A stretch of 64,000 bases of DNA from an uncultured Clostridia bacterium (GTDB taxonomy: Bacteria; Bacillota; Clostridia; Lachnospirales; CAMZNU01): the NCBI GenBank assembly GCA_947313885.1, contig CAMZNU010000031.1:26815-90814 (forward strand), given 5' to 3'. Shown here in pieces: positions 10,040 to 16,768 of this stretch (position 1 is its first letter; each line of letters starts with the position of its first letter). The notes beneath the pieces are model-generated. The model worked only from the letters and a program-made list of their open reading frames with translations. It did not search any database and had not been told where the DNA came from. The translations under genes were made by a program, and so were the position numbers.

Positions 10040-10375
10040 AATAGTTAAGGATACAATAAAAAAATATAAAGCGAGAAGCTGATTTCTGTATTTTACAGGA
10101 GTTAGCTTCTTTAAATTCTATTGATATCTAAAGTTATAATAATAATTCATGTAGTCGTTTATTAAATACTTTTCATTTTCACTATCTGCTATAAAATGCA
10201 ACTTGATCCGTTATTGCCTTTAGAGTAATTTTTTTTAATATTTATTTGTTCTTAAATTTTCAACTTCATTTTTGGTAAACAATACTTCACTAATACCCTC
10301 AAATCATTATAGTCTAGTGCATAAAAAAAGAACTTATATCAATAGACTTTTTTAGTGTCTATTATATAGGTTCCA
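10040..10375 (-). pseudogene. decayed, internally deleted IS3-family (IS150-like) element
   Basis: Read on the minus strand, the sequence around 10060-10160 encodes the C-terminus of an IS3 OrfB transposase: YMNYYYNFRYQ, stop, NLKKLTPVKYRNQL. The stop is TAG where Trp (TGG) is expected. A short KGN segment of the upstream 'RKGN' motif is recognisable near 10215. At 10334-10373 the plus strand shows AGACTTTTTTAGTGTC followed by TATTATATAGGTTCCA, which resembles the left terminal region of IS150-like elements. Most of the transposase is deleted and the rest carries stops and frameshifts, so it is inactive. It fills the gap between yunB and the S1-domain gene. Confidence 0.75.
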
Positions 10376-10401
10376 ATTTAAAAAAAACTTTTATTTTTTA
10401 T

Positions 10402-10794
10402 TTAACGGCGTTTAATACGTTTATTTAAAGTTGTTTGAGTTTCATTTGATGATTTTAGCCATGTGCTAAGTTTATCTTCAAAACTTCCAGGTATAACATC
10501 GTCTTTTGAAGATTTTTTATTTGCAAATTTCTTTTGTACAGGCTTTTCAGTAGCATCTTTAATAGAAAGAGATATGCGATTAGTTTTTTCTTCAATAGAA
10601 AGAACTTTAACCATAACTACATCATCAACTTTAACAGCATCATTAATATCTTTAATAAATTTATGAGATACTTGAGAAATGTGAACGAGTCCAGATTTTT
10701 TATTGGGTAAAAGTACGAGAGCTGTATACGGGTTAACTTTAGTAACAGTGCCAGAAACGATAGTACCTACTTTAACTTCTTCTAAATTAGACAT
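10402..10794 (-). CDS. S1-domain RNA-binding protein (YabR/YugI/CvfD-like)
   Basis: The protein has 130 residues. Residues 7-78 form an S1 RNA-binding domain (GTIVSGTVTKVNPYTALVLL ... GLVHISQVSHKFIKDIND). A basic tail ends in NKRIKRR. Single-S1 proteins of this type in Firmicutes (YabR, general stress protein 13/YugI, CvfD) associate with ribosomes or RNA and influence translation and stress responses. The exact member cannot be told from sequence. A GGAGAA site lies upstream on the minus strand. The gene is divergent from rlmD with a 74-bp intergenic region. Confidence 0.85.
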   Translation of the reverse strand: MSNLEEVKVGTIVSGTVTKVNPYTALVLLPNKKSGLVHISQVSHKFIKDINDAVKVDDVVMVKVLSIEEKTNRISLSIKDATEKPVQKKFANKKSSKDDVIPGSFEDKLSTWLKSSNETQTTLNKRIKRR

Positions 10795-10868
10795 TTAATA
10801 ATTCTCCTATAATTTAATGTTATAATAGTATCATAGTAAATATACAAAAACAATAAAAGGGAGATAAT

Positions 10869-12227
10869 ATGAGCAGAAAAAAAATACGAGAATATGAAGA
10901 AATAGAAATAAAAGGGTTTAAGTTCCCAAATAACGGGATATGTTACGTAAATGATAGAGAAGTAAAAATAAAAAATGCCATTCCAGGGCAGATAGTAGAT
11001 ATAAGGGTTAAAAAAAGTAGAAAAGGAGATAAAGGGCAAGTAATTAATTTAAGAAAAAAATCAGAAATGGAAATAGAACCTGTATGTGAAGATTTTGGTA
11101 TGTGCGGAGGGTGTACGTTTCAACATATAAAATATGAAGATGAATTAAAAATAAAAGAAAAAATGGTACTAGGTTTATTTCAAAATATAGAAATAGGGGA
11201 ATACTTAGGAATAAATGAATCACCAACATCAGAACAATATAGAAATAAAATGGAATATTCATTTGGTGATGAAAGTAAAGAAGGAGAGCTAGCGTTAGGA
11301 ATGAGAAAAAGAAATAGTTACTATGAAGTTGTAACATCTAAAAAATGTAACATAGTAGATAACGATTATAGAACTATATTAACATCAGTTCTTGAATATT
11401 TTAAAAATAGTGGAGAAACTTTTTACCATAAAAATAAACAAACAGGATGTCTACGACATTTATTAGTGAGAAAAGGTGACAACACAGGTGAAATTATAAT
11501 AGGGCTTGTAACTAAATATGGATTAGATGAAAAATTATTAGAAGGTTTTAAAAAGATTTTATTAGATTTGACTTTAAAAAGTGAAATAAAAGGGATTTAT
11601 AACATAGTAAATAAAGGTGTTGCCGATGTTGTACAAGCAGATGAATTAAATATATTATATGGAGATACATTTTTTTATGAAAAATTATTAGATTTAAAAT
11701 TTAAAGTAAATATTTTTTCTTTCTTCCAGACAAATTCAAAAGGTGCAGAGGCGTTATATGAAATAGTAAATGATTTTATAGGTGATACAAAAGATAAAAC
11801 TATTTTTGATTTATATTGTGGAACGGGAACAATATCACAAATAGTTTCAAAACGAGCTAAAAAAGTAATAGGAGTTGAAATAGTTGAAGAAGCAATAAAA
11901 GATGCTAAAGAAAATTGTAAAATAAACAATATAACTAATGTAGATTTTATATGCGGTGACGTTTTAAAAGTTATAGAGGAAATAAAAGATAAACCAGACA
12001 TTATAATATTAGATCCACCAAGAAATGGCATTCATGAAAAAGCATTAAACATAATAATAAATTATGGAGTTAAAAATATAATATACGTATCATGTAAACC
12101 AACATCATTACTTAGAGATATAGAAATATTTAATAAAAATGGTTATGAAGTTAAAAAATTACAATTACAAGATATGTTTCCAAAAACTTACCATGTGGAA
12201 ACTGTTGTGTTATTAGAGAAAAAATAA
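10869..12227 (+). CDS. rlmD: 23S rRNA (uracil-C5)-methyltransferase RlmD/RlmCD family
   Basis: An SAM-dependent methyltransferase that makes m5U in 23S rRNA (U1939, and U747 in RlmCD-type enzymes of Gram-positives). The 452-residue protein has an N-terminal TRAM RNA-binding domain, Fe-S cluster cysteines (CEDFGMCGGCTF plus a later Cys), the SAM motif DLYCGTGTIS, DPPRNG, and the catalytic Cys in YVSCKPTS. AAAGGGAG precedes the ATG. It ends with two consecutive hairpins that form the left edge of the defence island. Choosing RlmD over RlmCD or TrmA is by length and Fe-S cysteines. Confidence 0.9.
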   Translation: MSRKKIREYEEIEIKGFKFPNNGICYVNDREVKIKNAIPGQIVDIRVKKSRKGDKGQVINLRKKSEMEIEPVCEDFGMCGGCTFQHIKYEDELKIKEKMVLGLFQNIEIGEYLGINESPTSEQYRNKMEYSFGDESKEGELALGMRKRNSYYEVVTSKKCNIVDNDYRTILTSVLEYFKNSGETFYHKNKQTGCLRHLLVRKGDNTGEIIIGLVTKYGLDEKLLEGFKKILLDLTLKSEIKGIYNIVNKGVADVVQADELNILYGDTFFYEKLLDLKFKVNIFSFFQTNSKGAEALYEIVNDFIGDTKDKTIFDLYCGTGTISQIVSKRAKKVIGVEIVEEAIKDAKENCKINNITNVDFICGDVLKVIEEIKDKPDIIILDPPRNGIHEKALNIIINYGVKNIIYVSCKPTSLLRDIEIFNKNGYEVKKLQLQDMFPKTYHVETVVLLEKK

Positions 12228-12229
12228 AG

Positions 12230-12299
12230 TGAACTTGTAAGTAATATTTACAAGTTCAAGGTAAGCCCCACACCTAAATATTTAGGCGTGGGGCTTTTT
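12230..12299 (+). terminator. tandem hairpins after rlmD; second one GC-rich with a T run
   Basis: The first stem is TGAACTTGTAA (12230-12240) with TTACAAGTTCA (12248-12258). The second pairs AAGCCCCAC (12263-12271) with GTGGGGCTT (12288-12296), contains an inner CCTAAA/TTTAGG stem, and is followed by TTTTT. The second acts as a strong intrinsic terminator. Its high GC content contrasts with its surroundings. Confidence 0.8.
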
Positions 12300-12308
12300 A
12301 AGGAATTT

Positions 12309-12336
12309 TTTACAATTATGTGATAAAATATATAAA
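12309..12336 (+). promoter_or_regulatory. putative sigma-A promoter of the mcrBC operon
   Basis: TTTACA at 12309-12314 and TATAAA at 12331-12336 are separated by 16 bp, upstream of a GGAGG site at 12351-12355 and the mcrB ATG. Confidence 0.55.
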
Positions 12337-12360
12337 ATAACTTGTAGATAGGAGGTAAAT

Positions 12361-14334
12361 ATGGAAAATGTAGATTTAGAATTAGAAAAAGAGTTTGTTG
12401 AGTGGATGAAAAAAGGAAAGAAGAATGGTGAACTTTATGTAAAAAGCACAATAACGGAGTATTGCAGGGAAATTAAAAATTTATATAGCGTATATAAAAT
12501 AGAGGGAATATTACAAAATAGAAATTTGTTTAATGTTGATTCAGCAGAACAAGTAGAAAAATTAATAAGCATAAATAAGAACACAACAGAATTAAATGAT
12601 AATGATAAAAAAAGATATAGCTATTTAATATCACCAATAAATAAATATTTAGAGTTTTTAAAATCTAGAGAAACAATAAATAAAAAAGGTACGTATGAGT
12701 GGACAACATTTTATGAAATATTTGCAAAAAGATTATTAGATTATAAAAACAATAGAGGAGAATTAATAGAAAAAATTAATTCGGCATATAACTTAATGGA
12801 AGAAGCAACTATACAAAACCCATTAATAATAAAGGATAAAGAGGTAAAAGATATTTGTCCATTTACTATATTTGGATTTTTTAATAAAGGAATTACAGAT
12901 GAAAATAGAATATTAACAATAAAAAAGCTCACAGAAGTTTTAAATATAGAAGAGGAAGCACCTACATCATTTATAGGTATACCAAAAAAAAATAACATAA
13001 GTGCATTTTTTTTTGAGAATGAAGAAAAAAGAGGAGAAGAAGATATAAATAACTTATGGGAAATGTTTGAAATTGCAATTAAGTTATCAGAAAATTACAC
13101 AGGAGAAAACAAACAAAAATTTATAGAGGTATATGATAAAGTAATAACACAGAACAAAGTTAGTTGGAGTATTACAACAGGGATGTATTGGATAAAACCA
13201 TGGAGTTATTTAACATTAGATAGTAATACTAGAAAAAAATTAAGAAAAAAATTAAATATAGAAATTAAAGAAAGTAAAATATGTGACGGTACGGAGTATA
13301 TTAGATTAGTAGAATTATTAAAAGAGAATTTTAAAGATGAAAATTATGAAGTTCATTCATTTCCAGAGTTATCACATAAATCTTGGAATGAAAAGACGGA
13401 GATAGATGAAGTTTATAACATAGATGAATTACATGAACTAGAAGAAAACAAAGTATACGAAGATTATACAAAAGAAAATTTATTATTAGAGTCGTTTATA
13501 GATGCAGAAGAGTATGACACTATAAAGAATCTTATAATTAGAAAGAAAAATATTATTTTAAAAGGGGTGGCAGGAGTAGGAAAAACGTATATAGCAAAAA
13601 GGTTAGCATATTCTTTAATAGGTAAAAAAGATACATCTAAAATTAAGATGATTCAATTTCATCAAAGTTATTCATATGAAGATTTTATTATGGGATATAG
13701 ACCGTGTGAAACGGGATTTGAACTTAAAACAGGACCGTTTTATGATTTTAGTAAATTAGCATCAGAAAATCCAGATGAAAAATATTTCTTTATAATAGAT
13801 GAAATTAACCGCGGTAATATGAGTAAAATTTTTGGTGAATTAATGATGCTTATAGAAAGCGACAAACGTGGCGAGGAATTAACTCTAACTTATGATGATA
13901 AACCTTTTTCAGTTCCAGAAAATTTATACATGATAGGTATGATGAATACAGCAGATAGAAGTTTAACTATGATAGATTATGCATTAAGAAGAAGATTTAG
14001 TTTTTTTGAGCTACAACCAGCGTTTAGAAAAGATAAGTTTAAAAAAGAACTTTTAGAACGTGGTGTAAGTGAACATATGATAAATAAAATAAATTCAAAA
14101 ATAAGTGATATTAATGATGAAATAGTTAAAGATGTTAACTTAGGAAAAGGGTTTAGAATAGGACATAGCTATTTCTGTGATTATGACAATGGAATACGAA
14201 AAGGTGATGTAAAGAAATGGTATGAAGAAATAATTAAATATGAAATAAAACCTCTTTTAGAAGAATATTGGTTTGACGATGAAAGTAAAGCGTTAGAATC
14301 TATTAAAGAGTTATTAGGAAATGCAGATGAGTAG
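12361..14334 (+). CDS. mcrB: McrB-like AAA+ GTPase of a McrBC restriction system
   Basis: The motor and recognition subunit of a modification-dependent restriction system that cleaves methylated foreign DNA together with McrC. The C-terminal half is an AAA+ GTPase: Walker A GVAGVGKT (about residues 402-409), Walker B/McrB signature IIDEINRGNMSKIFGELM (about 478-496), the McrB-type MNTADRSL motif and an RRRF arginine-finger region. Residues 1-370 form an N-terminal region that I cannot assign. In this family that part reads the modified base, so specificity is unknown. AGGAGG lies 5 nt before the ATG. Its stop overlaps mcrC, which implies translational coupling. Confidence 0.92.
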   Translation: MENVDLELEKEFVEWMKKGKKNGELYVKSTITEYCREIKNLYSVYKIEGILQNRNLFNVDSAEQVEKLISINKNTTELNDNDKKRYSYLISPINKYLEFLKSRETINKKGTYEWTTFYEIFAKRLLDYKNNRGELIEKINSAYNLMEEATIQNPLIIKDKEVKDICPFTIFGFFNKGITDENRILTIKKLTEVLNIEEEAPTSFIGIPKKNNISAFFFENEEKRGEEDINNLWEMFEIAIKLSENYTGENKQKFIEVYDKVITQNKVSWSITTGMYWIKPWSYLTLDSNTRKKLRKKLNIEIKESKICDGTEYIRLVELLKENFKDENYEVHSFPELSHKSWNEKTEIDEVYNIDELHELEENKVYEDYTKENLLLESFIDAEEYDTIKNLIIRKKNIILKGVAGVGKTYIAKRLAYSLIGKKDTSKIKMIQFHQSYSYEDFIMGYRPCETGFELKTGPFYDFSKLASENPDEKYFFIIDEINRGNMSKIFGELMMLIESDKRGEELTLTYDDKPFSVPENLYMIGMMNTADRSLTMIDYALRRRFSFFELQPAFRKDKFKKELLERGVSEHMINKINSKISDINDEIVKDVNLGKGFRIGHSYFCDYDNGIRKGDVKKWYEEIIKYEIKPLLEEYWFDDESKALESIKELLGNADE

Positions 14335-15376
14335 TAGTTTAAAAATTCCTATAAAAAATATATATTATATGCTTTGTTATGGGTGGGACATATTAGAAGA
14401 AAAGGATAATATACGTACAGGCGAAGAAGAGTTTGACAATATATATAACTTACTTGGAAAAATTTATATTAAAAGAGTAAACAGTTTAATTAAAAGAGGA
14501 GTTAAAAAAGAATATATTGAACAAACAGAGGCAATTGGAATAATTAAAGGAAAAATAAATGTACAACAAACAATAAACGGACAGTATTTGCAAAAAGGAA
14601 AAATAGTTTGTACATATGATGAGTTTTCAGAAAATATTAAGTTAAACCAAATTATAAAAACAACAATTAACATTTTAATAAAAGCACCGAAGTTAGATAA
14701 AGAAACGAGGGACGAGCTGTTAAAAGTAAGGATATATTTTTCAAACATAGAAGAAATAACATTATCTAATAGATTATTTGGAACACCTACATATAATAAA
14801 AATGATTCAAATTATAAAATGTTAATAAATATTAGTGAGTTAATTTATAATGGGCTAATTGCAAATGAAGACGGTAATAAATTAGTATTTTCGGATTTCA
14901 TAAAAGAAAATAAAATGCCAACACTGTATGAGAAATTTGTTTTAAATTTTTATAAGGAGCATTTAGACAACAAAACTTATAAAGTTCATGCACCAATAAT
15001 AAAATGGAAAATAGATAATGATATGTCAGAAGAAGATAGATCATTATTGCCACAGATGAGAACGGACATAGTAATAGAAAATAAAGAAAAAAATACCCAA
15101 CTAATAATAGATACTAAGTACTATTTAAAAACATTAGTAACTAATAATAAAGGAGATAAAGAAAAAGTTAGAACAAGCCATTTATTTCAAATGTTCGCCT
15201 ATATAAATAATAGTAAATTTCAGGGACATATAGACGGATTGTTATTATACCCTACAGTGAATAAAGAAATAGATATTAATTTTCCGATAGATGGTAAAAA
15301 CATTAAGGTGACAACTCTTAATTTAAATGGAGACTTTAAAGAAATAAAAAATAAACTATTATCAATTGTAGATTAG
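14327..15376 (+). CDS. mcrC: McrC nuclease subunit of the McrBC system
   Basis: The endonuclease partner of McrB. It has an N-terminal domain opening with IPIKNIYYMLCYGWDIL, typical of the McrC/LlaJI group, and a C-terminal PD-(D/E)xK nuclease core: D247 in RTDIVI, then D262-T-K264 in IIDTKYY. The start could be ATG 14321 or ATG 14327. The AGGA at 14313-14316 gives better spacing to 14327 (349 residues). Either start overlaps the mcrB stop at 14332-14334. The last 17 codons are echoed by a relic at 16646-16768 downstream of abiF. Confidence 0.9.
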   Translation: MSSSLKIPIKNIYYMLCYGWDILEEKDNIRTGEEEFDNIYNLLGKIYIKRVNSLIKRGVKKEYIEQTEAIGIIKGKINVQQTINGQYLQKGKIVCTYDEFSENIKLNQIIKTTINILIKAPKLDKETRDELLKVRIYFSNIEEITLSNRLFGTPTYNKNDSNYKMLINISELIYNGLIANEDGNKLVFSDFIKENKMPTLYEKFVLNFYKEHLDNKTYKVHAPIIKWKIDNDMSEEDRSLLPQMRTDIVIENKEKNTQLIIDTKYYLKTLVTNNKGDKEKVRTSHLFQMFAYINNSKFQGHIDGLLLYPTVNKEIDINFPIDGKNIKVTTLNLNGDFKEIKNKLLSIVD

Positions 15377-15411
15377 ATAAAATAAAATAAGAACATCAAA
15401 TAAGAAATGTA

Positions 15412-15441
15412 TTGATTATGATACTATATATATGATATAAT
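15412..15441 (+). promoter_or_regulatory. promoter of the AbiF-associated RNA, copy 1
   Basis: TTGATT at 15412-15417 and TATAAT at 15436-15441 are 18 bp apart, placing transcription start near 15447, exactly where similarity to copy 2 begins. Confidence 0.6.
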
Positions 15442-15446
15442 AAATT

Positions 15447-15526
15447 AACCGTTAAGAGGCGTGGTGCAAGCCCTATTCCTAATATCTTACATGCGGGAAC
15501 TTGGATGGTATACCATCCTTTTTTTT
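15447..15526 (+). ncRNA. small structured RNA upstream of abiF (abiF-RNA-like), copy 1
   Basis: A roughly 80-nt transcript is inferred from a promoter just upstream and an intrinsic terminator (GGATGG-TATA-CCATCC followed by T8, 15503-15526). The body shares an ordered set of blocks with copy 2 at 16537-16622: AACC, AGGC, GGT, GCCCTA-TCC-AATAT, and TACATG-GGG. A conserved structured RNA (the abiF RNA motif) is known upstream of Abi_2-type genes and is reported to act as the antitoxin. The position here, 17 bp ahead of the abiF start, fits. I did not fold it or match it to a model. Confidence 0.75.
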
Positions 15527-15542
15527 GTTTAGGGGGAAATAA

Positions 15543-16520
15543 ATGAATGTAAATAAATCTGAAAATATAGATAAACCACTAAATATTGATGATCAAATTA
15601 AGTTAATGGAAAAACAAGTTGTATTTATAAAAGACGAAGAAAATGATATGAGGGAATTTTTAAATTATGCGGGTTATTTTAGAGTTAGTACATATAGTAA
15701 ATACTTATTGTCACATACTAGTAATTTAAAAGAGAAACCAAATCAAGAACTATTATTTAAAGTATATAATTTTGACAGTGAACTGAGAAAGTTATTTTTT
15801 TTATATTGTAAAAAAGCAGAAATACAAATAAAGAGTCATATTGCAAATGCAGTTTCTTTAAAATTAAACGATCCAGTTTTTTATTTAAATGATGGTTACT
15901 ATACAAAAGGAAATGATAAGAAGAAAAGCAAGAGTCGTAAAAAGATTAAAAAGGATAAATATAATAAATTTAAAGAAAAAATTGATAAAAGTGAAGAAAA
16001 ATTGCGAAAAAACAATAAAAGGTATCCAGAATTCAAGGTATATCTAAAGGGTGAAGAAAAAGATAAAAATAAAATACCAGCTTGGGCAGCCTTTTCATAT
16101 TTTGAATTTGGAACTATAAATAATATATATAAATATCTTAGAGGGGATTTAAAAAAAAGAGTTCTGATTTATGGATATTCAAGAAAAAAGTATAAAAAAA
16201 CAACGGCTCTATCTATGAATACATGGTTAGATGCTATTAAAAACTTAAGAAATACTTGTGCACATCATAATAAATTAATAGGTAGAACATCATCAATTGT
16301 GAAACTAGATAGTGCGGTAGATGACAAAGAGACATTACCTAAAAACACAGATTTATTTTCACAAATTTACGCACTAAAGAAAGTATTAAACGTTAAAGAT
16401 GGTGAAAGTTTAAAAGTAGAACTTAGGGAATGTATAGATAATGCAGAATTTGATATTTATGCATTTAATATTTTGCCAAAAGAATGGGAAGAATTATTTG
16501 ATAGAATAAAAAAATTATAA
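15543..16520 (+). CDS. abiF: AbiF/AbiD-type abortive-infection protein (Abi_2 family, HEPN)
   Basis: A probable RNA-targeting abortive-infection toxin of the Abi_2 family. The 325-residue length is typical. The N-terminus (DKPLNIDDQIKLMEKQVVFI, then NYAGYFRVSTY) has the family pattern. The HEPN RNase motif R-x4-H is RNTCAH at residues 236-241, in the expected 'LRNxCAHHN' setting. A basic stretch (about residues 122-160, many Lys) may bind RNA. The ribosome-binding site AGGGGGAAA follows the terminator of the upstream RNA, so the gene may be read by partial readthrough. A second copy of the RNA follows the gene. It is published that Cas13 effectors are related to AbiF-like HEPN toxins. No catalytic residue is missing here. 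Confidence 0.88.
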   Translation: MNVNKSENIDKPLNIDDQIKLMEKQVVFIKDEENDMREFLNYAGYFRVSTYSKYLLSHTSNLKEKPNQELLFKVYNFDSELRKLFFLYCKKAEIQIKSHIANAVSLKLNDPVFYLNDGYYTKGNDKKKSKSRKKIKKDKYNKFKEKIDKSEEKLRKNNKRYPEFKVYLKGEEKDKNKIPAWAAFSYFEFGTINNIYKYLRGDLKKRVLIYGYSRKKYKKTTALSMNTWLDAIKNLRNTCAHHNKLIGRTSSIVKLDSAVDDKETLPKNTDLFSQIYALKKVLNVKDGESLKVELRECIDNAEFDIYAFNILPKEWEELFDRIKKL

Positions 16521-16536
16521 TGGAATATAATATTAA

Positions 16537-16622
16537 TAACCACTAGAAGGCACGGTTAATGCCCTAATCCAAATATTCTACATGTGGGGGAGATAAGACT
16601 ATATGTTTTATCTCTTTTTTTT
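16537..16622 (+). ncRNA. AbiF-associated RNA, copy 2 (downstream of abiF)
   Basis: This is a diverged copy of the RNA at 15447-15526. It shares AACC, AAGGC, GGT, GCCCTAATCC, AATATTCTACATG and GGGG in the same order and ends in its own terminator (GAGATAA at 16590-16596 with TTATCTC at 16608-16614, then T8). The terminator stem is unrelated in sequence to that of copy 1 but equivalent in place. TATAAT at 16526-16531 gives a start near 16537. No good -35 is seen. It lies before the frameshifted NTPase, not before a second abiF. Confidence 0.7.
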
Positions 16623-16645
16623 ATGCAAATAAAAAATCATAGATA

Positions 16646-16768
16646 AAACTTAATTTAAATGGATGTTTTAAAGAAATTAAAAATCATATATTATCCCTAA
16701 ATAATGAAGAAAATACTATAATAATGTATAATATAATAAAAAATACAAAAGAAAGGAAAATTATATGA
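16646..16768 (+). pseudogene. relic of a second mcrC 3' end
   Basis: The frame starting near 16646 reads KLNLNGCFKEIKNHILSL and continues to a TGA at 16766-16768. This matches the C-terminus of the intact McrC (TLNLNGDFKEIKNKLLSI) in 13 of 18 positions, and the DNA similarity is obvious over about 55 bp. No start or upstream mcrC sequence remains. The relic's stop overlaps the ATG of the next gene (ATGA at 16765-16768). It marks the right edge of the inserted abiF-RNA segment. Confidence 0.75.

Noticed and set aside
10070..10112. Apparent conserved RNA hairpin shared with 42341-42375 (CTGTA-tract with flanking GAAGCT/AGCTTC-type stem and compensating changes).
   Set aside because: On the minus strand both copies encode the IS3 transposase end 'LKK(L/M)TP-x-YRN(Q/H)L'. 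Homology comes from shared transposase ancestry, and the pairing is a by-product of that coding sequence.
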